Below, one piece after another: positions 30,750 to 38,480 of a DNA stretch of 64,000 nucleotides. This DNA comes from Jannaschia seohaensis (GTDB lineage Bacteria > Pseudomonadota > Alphaproteobacteria > Rhodobacterales > Rhodobacteraceae), in assembly GCF_900116765.1 (NCBI RefSeq), contig NZ_UETC01000012.1, positions 57,588 to 121,587 on the forward strand, in the 5' to 3' direction. The position numbers and the translations under genes were made by a program. The stretch's first letter is position 1. Every line of letters begins with the position of its first letter. Below the pieces are notes generated by a model, which saw nothing but the letters and a program-made list of their open reading frames with translations, did no database searches and had not been told where the DNA came from.

Positions 30750-31456
30750 TCAGTCGGCCTCGACGAAGGTCAGGATCGGACAGGTGTCCTCTCGCAGAGC
30801 CGTGCGGGTGAACAAGCCCGTGCTCGCGCCGAAGCGTGCCTCGCACCAGAAGCCATCGGTCGGCACGAGGCATTCCTCGACGGTGATCTCGGTATCTCTG
30901 GGTACGACCCCGATGACCGGCGCGTCGAAGCGCGGCTGGGCCCGGACATTGAGGTTCACGATGGTGCGCACGGCCGGCGTCTCAGGTTTGGCCAGCTCGT
31001 CGGGCGCGGCGCAGTCCGAGGAGAAGCCGCGATAGATGCAGCGATAGGTTGCGATGGCCGTGCGGATCGCCTGGCTTTTGGCGTCGCCATTGGCCCGCTC
31101 CAGGATGACGGAGCGGGTCGAATCCGCGAGGTCGCCGGAGATGCGGAACTGGTTGCCGCCCAGTGCCGTGATGACGGGCCCGTCTTCGCCGGCCAAAAGG
31201 CGGATCTGGCCCGCTTCGATCGTCCAGTTGGCTGTCTCCGAGAGCGGGGCCACGCAATGGCGCGTGGTCGCCGCGTAGGAGCCGGCCGTGTTCGGCGTCT
31301 GGGTCAGCTCCACCGTGCAACTGCCGCCATCGGACCAGGCGGGCTCGAAGGCGAACCACGAACCGGGGAAGGCATCAACGAACTGATCTTGCGCCAGGGC
31401 GGGCAGGGGGCGAGCGAAAGGGCGGCGAGGGCGGCGGCGAATCGGCGTCCGGTCAT
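30750..31456 (-). pseudogene. Secreted SH3-domain protein, frameshifted in its signal peptide
   Basis: The region encodes a signal peptide starting MTGRRFAAALAALSLAP at 31456, then a mature protein in a different frame beginning AQDQFVDAFPGSWFAFEP. Adding one base to the C-run of the coding strand (G-run at 31406-31410 on the plus strand) joins them and gives a sensible cleavage site (PALA|Q). The mature part (about 210 residues) has an Inh/Omp19-like beta-barrel segment (residues about 30-125: WSDGGSCTVELTQTPN, ITALGGNQFRISGDLADSTR). A bacterial SH3 domain (IVNLNVRAQPRFDAPVIGVV) follows. It is the last gene of the curli operon on this strand. The frameshift could be a mutation or an assembly error in a homopolymer. 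Confidence 0.72.
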
Positions 31457-31473
31457 TGCGAAAATGGAACCTT

Positions 31474-31842
31474 TCAAGGAGCGGGGATCACGAGGGAATA
31501 GGTGGCGGTCGCAAGCGGACCGTCCGTGCCGGTCGGCGTCAGCGTCGCATCGAGCCGCGCGGGCTGGCCGAGATTGAGCGAGACCTGCGCGATCCGGGCG
31601 CTGCCGGAGGCGGAGATCTCCACCTCGGAGGATTGCGCCGAGGACATCCGGTTCCCGCCTGCCACGCGCTCCAGCAGGAGATGGCCGGAGAGCACGCTCC
31701 CAGGCTCTCCGACGACGCGCGCGACCACGGTCACGGAGCCATCCGCAGCGGCCAGTTCGATCAACAGCAAGGGCGGGTCGCCCGCCGCAAGCGCCGGCGA
31801 GGCCAGCGCGCCCGCCGCGAGGCAACCGATCCAAGCGCGCAT
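31474..31842 (-). CDS. csgH: Curli assembly chaperone, CsgH-like
   Basis: 122 residues. A signal peptide (RAWIGCLAAGALASPALA|A) precedes an immunoglobulin-like all-beta domain with LLLIELAAADGSVTVVARVV, SGHLLLERVAGGNRMSSAQS, and a final TATYSLVIP strand. The weakly polar, small beta-sandwich and its place directly after a curlin gene fit CsgH, the alphaproteobacterial counterpart of CsgC, which keeps curlin subunits from aggregating in the periplasm. The start at 31842 leaves four bases after the curlin stop. Sequence identity in this family is low, so the call relies partly on context. Confidence 0.7.
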   Translation of the reverse strand: MRAWIGCLAAGALASPALAAGDPPLLLIELAAADGSVTVVARVVGEPGSVLSGHLLLERVAGGNRMSSAQSSEVEISASGSARIAQVSLNLGQPARLDATLTPTGTDGPLATATYSLVIPAP

Positions 31843-31846
31843 CGCG

Positions 31847-32490
31847 TCAGTTCTGGCCGAGCACGGTTTGTCTGATGGAGATCGCGCCCGCGTTGGAAAA
31901 CACCGCTGGCCCGCCATTGGCTTGAGTCCCGTTCACGCCGCATCCCACGAGTTGGTAGGTCACGTTCGACCCGTCGCCCGTGACGGTCAGCTCGAAGATG
32001 TTGTCGGACCCGATTTGTTCCAACCGGCCGGAGGCATTGTCGGCCTCGACCGAGACCGTTCCCACATTGTCGTTCCCGCGCTGCGAGAGAGGCGCCTGGC
32101 TGGAACTGCCGTCGAGGTTGATCTGGCCGGTATTGCGCGCCCCTCCTGGACGATGCTGGCGAACAGGGCATTGCCCGATGCGTCGATCTGCGCGGAGTTG
32201 TTGGAGAACGGGGCGGTTGCCGTCCCCTGGAGCAGCACCGCGTCGACATCCGCCCCCTGGAGCGTGATGTCCGCACTGATGCCGGAGCCGTTCTACACGG
32301 CAGGGGGCAATCCCAGCTCATCGCCTGCGACGGTCGATTGGATCGTGTTGGACTGATCGAGAAAAAGGGTATTGCCCGGCGCGTTCCCGGGCGGGCTGAT
32401 CTGAAGTAGAATCAGGGTGTTTTCCTGGGCCATTACGGGCAGGGCAAGCACAGAGTCTAAAATAAGGCTGGGAATATTACGAATAGCCAT
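31847..32490 (-). pseudogene. csgA: Curlin major-subunit-like gene with a stop and a frameshift
   Basis: The start at 32490 has GGAGG six bases upstream and a signal peptide (LALPVMAQ). The reading frame is then broken by an amber codon at 32293-32295 (after GDELGLPPAV) and by a one-base frame change near 32133-32142. Skipping both gives a continuous curlin-type protein of about 210 residues with repeats such as FLDQSNTIQSTVAGDELG, ITLQGADVDAVLLQGTATAP, NTGQINLDGSSSQAPLSQRG and QIGSDNIFELTVTGDGSN. Curlin subunits form extracellular amyloid fibres. It lies between csgG and csgH. Either the gene has decayed or the sequence is erroneous at two points. Confidence 0.72.
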
Positions 32491-32512
32491 TCAGACCTCC
32501 AATTCCCCGTGC

Positions 32513-33724
32513 TTACCACGACAACTGGCTGATCCTAAAACTGTTTCCCACGCCTACCTGGCTGAACCGCACCACGCTTGCGTGACCGGCCTGGGCTATG
32601 GAAGCTTGGTGTCGAGTGCCGAAGATCGTCCCGGTGATAGAATTAGCCTGACCGGTCTGGCGGACGGCAAAGAGGTTCGAGCGGCCTGTGACGTCGAGGG
32701 CGATGCTGTGGTCGAGCCCCGATTGCGCTAGGCGGCCGCTTTGGAGCGTCGGTCCCCCGGGGATGTCGGCGGCATTCCGGGTCTCGGGCGGGACCACGGT
32801 CAGGGCATTGGCGGGCACCTCGCCGTCGAATTTCTGCGCGGTATAGCCCGCGATGTAATTGCGCCCCGCGACCGGGTCGGCGAACTCCCAGACCCCCAGC
32901 TGCGCGCCCTCGGCGATCAGCGCCATGACGCCTTTCTCCACGGCCTGCTCGATGGCGAGTTGCTTGGGCTCGTTGATGGATCGGCTGTCTTCGGCCTCCA
33001 GCGGCTCGTCCAGGGCGACATAGGTAAAGATGCTGCCCTGGTCGCGAATCGAGGCGAGCGGCTTGCGGACGACGACGCTGGCCAGCACTTCGCTCGTCTC
33101 GGTCGAGACCGCGCGCAGGCTGACGGTGATGACGTCGAGCTTCCATTGACGATTCGCGCCGATACCCAGGTAGCGCCCGCCCGCGCCTCCGGTGACGGTG
33201 TTGGTGTCATAGCCGAGAATGGCGCCTTCGATGAGGATCCCCACATGGTTGAGCGGGCCCAGGACCGAGGCGTTGATCTGCTGCTCGTCGCGGTAGCGGC
33301 GGCGCATCTCGGTGATGATTTGGCGCTCGCGGATGAGGTTGTCGAAGTTCGAGCGGTCGAGCACCGAGAACAAGCGCCGCTCGCCCGCGTCTTGCAACGC
33401 CTTGACCAGCCCGGCGGAGCCGCCCTGCGTCACGGCGCGGGACAGGGTCTGGCCGTTGGGGGATTCCTTGTCTTGCCCGGTCAGGTCCGGCAGGCCGTAG
33501 ACCGCGACGGTCACCCGCTTCGCCGGCGGCGGCACGTCGCGCAGGGCGCGGTTCTGTTCGGTCAGATAGCCGACCGTCGCGCGGTACTCGCTTTCGTAGC
33601 TGTCCCGGAGCGACAGGTTGCAGCCGCCCAGCGCGGCGATCAGCAATGCGGAAATGGCAATGGTCTTGAAACGCGGAGGCAAGCGGAAAACTCTTGTCAG
33701 GGCGGCGCAGGCGGCGTCGGGCAT
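32513..33724 (-). CDS. csgG: CsgG-type curli secretion channel with a C-terminal curlin-repeat tail
   Basis: 403 residues. Lipoprotein signal (LLIAALGGC, Cys35) then the CsgG domain (about 60-300): VAVYGLPDLTGQDKE, AVTQGGSAGLVKALQDAGER, FSVLDRSNFDNLIRERQI, ILIEGAILGYDTNTVTGGAG, RYLGIGANRQWKLDVITVSL, and an ELA-type VMALIAEGAQLGVW region. CsgG forms the nonameric outer-membrane pore that exports curli subunits. The last 75 residues are unusual: they carry curlin-type repeats (RLAQSGLDHSIALDV, NLFAVRQTGQANSITGT, SIAQAGHASVV, FSQVGVGNSFRISQ). Enteric CsgG is about 277 residues and has no such part. The frame is intact. csgF ends three bases upstream. Confidence 0.85.
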   Translation of the reverse strand: MPDAACAALTRVFRLPPRFKTIAISALLIAALGGCNLSLRDSYESEYRATVGYLTEQNRALRDVPPPAKRVTVAVYGLPDLTGQDKESPNGQTLSRAVTQGGSAGLVKALQDAGERRLFSVLDRSNFDNLIRERQIITEMRRRYRDEQQINASVLGPLNHVGILIEGAILGYDTNTVTGGAGGRYLGIGANRQWKLDVITVSLRAVSTETSEVLASVVVRKPLASIRDQGSIFTYVALDEPLEAEDSRSINEPKQLAIEQAVEKGVMALIAEGAQLGVWEFADPVAGRNYIAGYTAQKFDGEVPANALTVVPPETRNAADIPGGPTLQSGRLAQSGLDHSIALDVTGRSNLFAVRQTGQANSITGTIFGTRHQASIAQAGHASVVRFSQVGVGNSFRISQLSW

Positions 33725-33726
33725 CG

Positions 33727-34185
33727 TTAATTGATGACCAGTTGCGGGACGATGATCTCGGTCACGCTGCCATCCAGCGCGTCCGTGATCTGAAGCCGGA
33801 TCTCGCCGACAGAACGGGTGAACTCGACGGTGTTGGTGCCGAAGACGACGGTGCCGCCGTCCTGCGGGTTCTCGCCGAAGATGGCGTCCGTGACCTGGCC
33901 TGCCAGGGCCGAGAGCAGACGTCCCTCCAATTGCCGGACGAACAGGTCGGCATCGATGGTTCCGCCATCCCCCGGGTCGCCCGGATCGAAGACATCGTCC
34001 CCGTCATCGGCGTCCCAGGCCGTCGCCTCGCGCTGGGCGTTGGCGGTGCTCAGCAGGCGGGAGGAATTCAGCGGGTTGCCTCCGAAGGACGGATTGACCG
34101 GGGTGTATACCAGGTCTTGCGCGAGGGCGGGTTAACCGAGACAGAGCGCGGCGAGGAGGCCGAGCCGGCGCGTTCCAAAAGACAT
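33727..34185 (-). pseudogene. csgF: CsgF-like curli gene with a stop in its signal peptide
   Basis: From an ATG at 34185 the frame reads a normal signal peptide (MSFGTRRLGLLAALCLG) interrupted by a TAA at 34132-34134, then continues PALAQDLVYTPVNPSFGG, which is the classical CsgF start of the mature protein. It goes on NPLNSSRLLSTANAQR and ends SVTEIIVPQLVIN. CsgF caps the CsgG pore and couples secretion to nucleation of the fibre. Only one base change would restore the frame. The stop means little or no secreted product unless a downstream TTG starts a leaderless form. It is the first gene of the minus-strand curli operon. Confidence 0.78.
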
Positions 34186-34775
34186 TCTTGGCTATTCCAA
34201 TTGCCTGGCCGACCGATTCTCGGCCGACGCCAAATTTTGTCCTCTTCGGGACGGGAGCATGTCGCCGTTTGTAAACGCGGGGACGCCGTTCAGGGTGAGG
34301 ACGGGGCGAAAAGTGGAAAATGTGAAACGAATTGAAGTACTTGTCCCGTGCTGGTGGGGCGCCTTACCGTCGGCGCTTGACGGTCAAGCCCCTCCCGCCG
34401 CCGGGTTAGAATTGGGCGATTTCATGTTCGAAACGGATCTTTTCGTTGCTCACAGGGCCTATTTGAGTCACAGTGAAGAGGTCACGAGTGAATGCGCCCA
34501 TGCCGGCGGTAGATGCCAGAAGGTGGGCGTCCGGGAGGGGAGATTCGAGGATTTAGTGGCGGTGTTTGTTTTGGTTGTTTTCAGGTCCGGGCGATGACGC
34601 GTCTGCCGCGCGTCGCACGATTATTTCGCCAGAAATTCGACGCGTTTCTCAGCCGGGTCCGCTTAGTCGGACCCGGCTCTCGGACGTGGCGGGGCAGATG
34701 GTATCGCGGCTGTCGCGGCCTCGTGATATTTTTCAAACAGGGGGTTTTCTGTAACTATCTGAGTTTAAATGTATA
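34186..34775. other. Intergenic region between divergent curli genes
   Basis: About 590 bases, less GC-rich than the surroundings, with no supportable gene. It should hold the promoters for the minus-strand csgF operon and the plus-strand curlin gene. A strong hairpin lies at 34651-34678 and a TATACT hexamer, a possible -10 element, at 34772-34777. This is a likely site for regulation of curli, but no regulator site could be named. Confidence 0.5.
34651..34678. repeat. Strong hairpin in the curli intergenic region
   Basis: An 11-base perfect stem (AGCCGGGTCCG / CGGACCCGGCT) with loop CTTAGT. There is no T-run on either side. It is a candidate regulatory RNA structure or the end of an unannotated transcript. 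Confidence 0.5.
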
Positions 34776-35063
34776 CTGAAGGGTTTCGCACCGGCTGTCT
34801 CGGTGCTTCCGCTGTCATTGGGGCGGGCGCAGACGGGGCTTGTCGCGGGCGTGGTCACGCAGACCGGGAGCGGGAACGCGGTCACCGGGACGGTGACTGG
34901 CGATGGCAACGTCTTCGCGGCCGAGCAGGCGGGAGGCCTGAACGCGATCCTGTTCACCATCCTTGGCGACGATAACGAGGTGCTGTTCTTGCAGAACGGC
35001 CGCAGCAATTCCGCCGGGCTGCACCAGCAAGGCAGCGGCAATCGCGCGATCTTCCGGCAGTAG
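34776..35063 (+). CDS. Small curlin-repeat protein (CsgB/CsgA-like)
   Basis: About 90 residues, mostly curlin repeats of roughly 22 residues with the Q-x-G-x2-N signature: VVTQTGSGNAVTGTVTGDGN, VFAAEQAGGLNAILFTILGD, and LHQQGSGNRAIFRQ at the end. It is on the strand opposite the csgFG operon. No standard start precedes a full signal peptide: the frame from CTG at 34776 reads KGFAPAVSVLPLSLGRAQTG, a plausible signal, while GTG at 34803 would leave only a very short one. Either a rare CTG start or a lost ATG is implied. It may be the nucleator or a second fibre subunit. Confidence 0.62.
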   Translation: MKGFAPAVSVLPLSLGRAQTGLVAGVVTQTGSGNAVTGTVTGDGNVFAAEQAGGLNAILFTILGDDNEVLFLQNGRSNSAGLHQQGSGNRAIFRQ

Positions 35064-35070
35064 AGTTTCC

Positions 35071-35093
35071 GGCGGGGCCCGCAGGTCCCCGCC
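35071..35093. terminator. Hairpin between the curlin gene and dnaA
   Basis: A 7-base stem (GGCGGGG / CCCCGCC) with a 9-base loop occupies almost the entire gap between these convergent genes. It could end transcription in both directions; there is no T-run. Confidence 0.4.
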
Positions 35094-35094
35094 C

Positions 35095-36411
35095 TCAACC
35101 CTCTAGCTTGCGCTGAAGCAGTTCCGCGTCTTCGGCGATCTGCACGTCGGCGGCGATCAGTTCCTCGATCTTGCGCACGGCATAGAGCACCGTCGTGTGG
35201 TCCTTGCCGCCGAACTTGCGCCCGATCTCGGGATAGCTGCGCGGGGTCAGCTTTTTGGACAGATACATCGCCATCTGGCGCGGCCGCGCGACCGCCCGGG
35301 AGCGGCGGGACGAGGTCATGTCGGACATGCGCAAGTTATAGTGCTCGCAGGTCTTTTTCATGATCTCGTCGATCGTCAGCTTCTTCTCGGAGGCCCGGAG
35401 CAGGTCGCCCAGCACGTCCTGCGCCTGTTCCACGGTGATCTCGCGCTTGATGAGGTCGCCATAGGCGAAAAGCCGGGTCACCGCCCCTTCCAGCACGCGA
35501 ATCGAGGTGGAGATGCGGGCGGCCAGGAACTCCAGCACGCCATCGGCCACGCGGAAGTCGGGGTGGCGGGCGGCGAAGGTCTCGACCCGGTGCTGAAGCA
35601 CGCCCAGGCGCAGCTCGTAATCGGCGGGGTGCAGATCGACCACGAGGCCCGATTGCAGCCGCGATGTGATCCGCTCCTCCAGGTCGCCGATCTGCGCGGG
35701 GCTGCGGTCGGCCGAAATGACCACCTGCTTGCCCTGGTCGACCAGCGCGTTGAACGTGTGGAAGAACTCTTCCTGTGTCGATTCCTTGCCCGCGATGAAC
35801 TGCACGTCATCGACCAGCAGCACGTCGACGGTGCGGAACAGGTGCTTGAAGTCCATCGTCGACTTGTCGCGCAGCGCCTGCACGAAGCGGTACATGAACT
35901 GCTCCGCGCTCAGGAACATGACACGGATGTCGGGCTGCGTGTCGGCCAGCTCCCAGGCGATGGCCTGCATCAGGTGGGTCTTACCCAGCCCCACGCCGCC
36001 ATGGAGGAAGAGCGGGTTGAAGGACACGCTGTCGCCGGTCGCGACGCGGCGGGCGGCGGCATGAGCGAGTTCGTTGGACTTGCCCACGACGAAGCTGTCG
36101 AAGGTAAAGCGGCGGTCCAGCGAGTTCTCGGTGCGCATGGTGGGGCGCGCAGGCGCGGTGGCGGTTGGCGTGCCCGCGGCGGCGCAGACGACCCGCGAGG
36201 CAGGCACCCCGGCGGCGGCAACATGCTGAAGGATCACATCAGAGAAGTTCTGCACGACCCATTTGCCGATGAAATCGGTGGGCGAGGTCAGACGCAACGT
36301 CCCCTCTTCGAGCGAAACGAAGCTCAGCGGCTCGATCCAGGCCTTGTAGTTGTGGGCGCCGACATCTCGCCCGATCCCCGTCTTCGCTTGCGTCCAACCC
36401 GCGTTCGTCAT
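35095..36411 (-). CDS. dnaA: Chromosomal replication initiator protein DnaA
   Basis: About 438 residues, AAA+ initiator that opens oriC. N-terminal domain I starts TNAGWTQAKTGIGRDVGAHN and YKAWIEPLSF; the AAA+ core (about 100-320) has Walker A LFLHGGVGLGKTHLMQAIAW, Walker B DVLLVDDVQFIAGKESTQEE, and sensor region ISADRSPAQIGDLEERITSR. Domain IV has the DnaA-box-binding SSRRSRAVARPRQMAMYL and FGGKDHTTVLYAV. The start at 36411 gives the conserved MTNxxW beginning. The ATG at 36447, which overlaps the rhodanese stop, is an alternative and would give 450 residues. dnaN is about 4.4 kb downstream instead of adjacent. Confidence 0.96.
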   Translation of the reverse strand: MTNAGWTQAKTGIGRDVGAHNYKAWIEPLSFVSLEEGTLRLTSPTDFIGKWVVQNFSDVILQHVAAAGVPASRVVCAAAGTPTATAPARPTMRTENSLDRRFTFDSFVVGKSNELAHAAARRVATGDSVSFNPLFLHGGVGLGKTHLMQAIAWELADTQPDIRVMFLSAEQFMYRFVQALRDKSTMDFKHLFRTVDVLLVDDVQFIAGKESTQEEFFHTFNALVDQGKQVVISADRSPAQIGDLEERITSRLQSGLVVDLHPADYELRLGVLQHRVETFAARHPDFRVADGVLEFLAARISTSIRVLEGAVTRLFAYGDLIKREITVEQAQDVLGDLLRASEKKLTIDEIMKKTCEHYNLRMSDMTSSRRSRAVARPRQMAMYLSKKLTPRSYPEIGRKFGGKDHTTVLYAVRKIEELIAADVQIAEDAELLQRKLEG

Positions 36412-36443
36412 GCCGTTTCGTTCTGCCCCCGCAACCATGTTCA

Positions 36444-36890
36444 TCATGTCTGGCGCCACGCCAGGCCCCTCGCTTTCCACCCGCCCAAAACGCCTCTGTG
36501 ACCGTCCGAATCGAGGTCGCCCTCGAAGCCTTCGGCCACATTGATGCAGCGAACCGCGACGTCCCGGGCGGCATAGGCCCGGGTGACGGCACGCGCGGCC
36601 GCTTTCGACCGTCCGCCGGAGCGGCAAAGGAACAGGAGGATCGGAGGATCCGAACCCATCTCGTCCATCAGCGCCCCGACGAAGGCCGGGTTTGGGGACA
36701 TTCCGGGCCAGCTCTGCCATTCGATGCGAATGACATCGCGCCGCAGAGCAGACAGATCGGGCCCCCCAACGAACCCCCATTCCGCTGCGCTTCGGACATC
36801 GACCAATCGAGCGGTCATGTCCTCAGACAAAATCTTATATGCGTCGGGAGGGTTCACCTCCTCGACGGGCACGTCCGCATCCGAACCCAT
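36444..36890 (-). CDS. Rhodanese-like domain protein
   Basis: 148 residues, one rhodanese domain: NPPDAYKILSEDMTARLVDV, RSAAEWGFVGGPDL, and the active-site loop FLCRSGGRSKAAARAV with catalytic Cys near residue 89. Proteins of this kind transfer sulfur from a persulfide or act in redox signalling in the cytosol. The late VAEGFEGDLDSDGHRG is as in small roseobacter rhodaneses. Its stop overlaps possible dnaA starts (ATGATGA at 36447-36441), so it probably forms an operon with dnaA. Substrate unknown. Confidence 0.87.
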   Translation of the reverse strand: MGSDADVPVEEVNPPDAYKILSEDMTARLVDVRSAAEWGFVGGPDLSALRRDVIRIEWQSWPGMSPNPAFVGALMDEMGSDPPILLFLCRSGGRSKAAARAVTRAYAARDVAVRCINVAEGFEGDLDSDGHRGVLGGWKARGLAWRQT

Positions 36891-37033
36891 TATTCATCCC
36901 CATTCGGCGGTCTGACTCGCCGGTCTTAATGAGGTAGCGGGGGGCGTGCGGAGCGGCAACGACTCTTCGATCTTGACTCGCGGCAATGGCGAGAAGAATC
37001 CGCTGCATGCGCCCTAATAATTTGATTTTATAA

Positions 37034-37063
37034 TAAAAAAGAGCCCGCGCAGCGGCGGGCTCT
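37034..37063 (-). terminator. Rho-independent terminator of rpsT
   Basis: On the minus strand, a 9-base stem (AGAGCCCGC / GCGGGCTCT) with a 6-base loop is followed by a run of T's and an A/T-rich tract. It starts about 65 bases after the rpsT stop and is the clearest minus-strand intrinsic terminator in the window. It separates rpsT from the rhodanese-dnaA unit. Confidence 0.88.
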
Positions 37064-37128
37064 CGAATCTCTTGACTGTGTTTTGGCTGCGCATGCCGGT
37101 GCTCGGGAATCGCGCAAACGGGGCGGTG

Positions 37129-37395
37129 TCAGGCGCCCATCGCCTTCACGCGGGCCGACAGGCGGGACATCTTCCGCGAGGCGGTGTTCTTGTGGAAAAC
37201 ACCTTTGGTGACGCCGCGCATCAGCTCGGGCTGGGCGGCCTTCAGGGCGGCGGCGGCGGCGGCCTGGTCGCCGGAAGCGATCGCTTCCTCGACGCCGCGC
37301 AGGAAGGTGCGGATGCGCGAACGGCGCGCCTTGTTCACGGCGAATCGGCGCTCGTTCTGGCGGGCGCGCTTTTTGGCCTGGGGGGAGTTTGCCAT
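37129..37395 (-). CDS. rpsT: 30S ribosomal protein S20
   Basis: 88 residues, the usual size. It begins [20 protein letters not shown] and contains [15 protein letters not shown] and the terminal [20 protein letters not shown], all typical of S20, which binds 16S rRNA. The basic composition and length leave little doubt. It lies upstream of dnaA on the same strand, an order common in alphaproteobacteria, and has its own terminator. A hairpin in the leader lies about 60-80 bases before the start. Confidence 0.97.
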   Translation of the reverse strand: MANSPQAKKRARQNERRFAVNKARRSRIRTFLRGVEEAIASGDQAAAAAALKAAQPELMRGVTKGVFHKNTASRKMSRLSARVKAMGA

Positions 37396-37455
37396 GTGAT
37401 CGGTCCTATCGGTAGGTGTCTCGTATTCGTTGCAACGTGACGCCGACCCTAATTT

Positions 37456-37474
37456 GCGACAGCTTCGCTGTCGC
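37456..37474 (-). promoter_or_regulatory. Hairpin upstream of rpsT
   Basis: GCGACAGC, loop TTC, GCTGTCGC: an 8-base perfect stem about 60-80 bases upstream of the rpsT start, on the transcript side. It could be a leader structure for S20 autoregulation or the end of the enoyl-CoA hydratase transcript about 110 bases earlier. No T-run follows. Confidence 0.35.
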
Positions 37475-37586
37475 GTGGACAGCAAAGCTGCTGCAGGTCC
37501 AATCCGGCCAGAGCGGGCCTCACGCGCATGATGCGCGGGCTTTATGGGAGCGGCGGGCGCGGGTCAACCCGCCGAGCAGGGGCGGG

Positions 37587-38363
37587 TTATTTGTCCCGGA
37601 ATTGCGGCTCGCGCTTTTCGATGAAGGCGGTCATGCCCTCCTTGCGGTCCTCGGAGGCGAAGAGCGCGTTGAACATGCGCTTCTCGAAGAGCAGCCCCTC
37701 GCTGAGCCCCATCTCCTGGCTCTGATTCACGGCCTCCTTGACGGCGGTGGCCGTGACCATCGACTTCTCCGCGATCTTTCCGGCCGCCGACAGCGCCTCG
37801 TCCATCAGCTTCTTGGCGGGCACCACGCGCGAGACGAGGCCCGCCCGCTCCGCCTCCTCGGCGTCCATCATGCGGCCGGTGAGATGCATGTCCATCGACT
37901 TGGCCTTGCCGATCGCGCGGGTCAGGCGCTGGGTGCCGCCGATGCCGGCGACGATGCCCAGGTTGATCTCGGGCTGGCCGAACTTGGCCGTGTCGGCGGC
38001 GATGATGAAGTCGCACATCATCGCCAACTCGCAGCCGCCGCCCAGGGCGAAGCCCGCCACCGCCGCGATGATCGGTTTGCGGACCCGCAAGATCGCCTCA
38101 GATTCGGGACCAAACAGGTCGCCCATGAAGACGTCGATGAAGTCCTTCTGCTGCATCTCGCGGATATCGGCCCCGGCGGCGAAGGCCTTTTCCGAGCCCG
38201 TCAGGATGATGCAGCGCACCTTGTTGTCGCCCTGCGCGGCGGTCAGCGCCTTGGCCAACTCGCCCAGCAGCTTGGAGTTCAGCGCGTTCAGCGCATCGGG
38301 GCGGTTCAGCTTGATGACGCAAACGTGGTTGCTGACGTCGACGTTCAGGGTCTCATATCCCAT
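37587..38363 (-). CDS. Enoyl-CoA hydratase
   Basis: 258 residues of the crotonase family. It hydrates trans-2-enoyl-CoA to 3-hydroxyacyl-CoA in fatty-acid or amino-acid catabolism. Motifs: [33 protein letters not shown] (oxyanion hole), [20 protein letters not shown], with the first catalytic Glu in GGGCELA, and [20 protein letters not shown], holding the second catalytic Glu in QPEINLG. Both glutamates mark a true hydratase. The start at 38363 has GGAG upstream; the frame continues five codons further from a TTG. The closest type is the PaaF/short-chain hydratase; the specific pathway is not clear from neighbours. Confidence 0.93.
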   Translation of the reverse strand: MGYETLNVDVSNHVCVIKLNRPDALNALNSKLLGELAKALTAAQGDNKVRCIILTGSEKAFAAGADIREMQQKDFIDVFMGDLFGPESEAILRVRKPIIAAVAGFALGGGCELAMMCDFIIAADTAKFGQPEINLGIVAGIGGTQRLTRAIGKAKSMDMHLTGRMMDAEEAERAGLVSRVVPAKKLMDEALSAAGKIAEKSMVTATAVKEAVNQSQEMGLSEGLLFEKRMFNALFASEDRKEGMTAFIEKREPQFRDK

Positions 38364-38480
38364 GGGCGCGCTCCGCAAGTTGCAGCCGGTCTGCCTGCCT
38401 GACCCCGGATCGGGGTGGGGGTCAAGTGATCTCTGGCCCGCTTTTCTGTCGCGAGGCGGCGCAGTCGCGCGTCGCCGCCC

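Noticed and set aside
34259..34597. A possible 112-residue gene in the curli intergenic region
   Set aside because: No ribosome binding site, no family resemblance, and its codon use does not match the neighbours.
36891..37128. Possible oriC near dnaA
   Set aside because: The A/T-rich part belongs to the rpsT terminator; no TTATCCACA-like DnaA boxes were found by eye here, nor in 34186-34775. A motif scan with mismatches would be needed.
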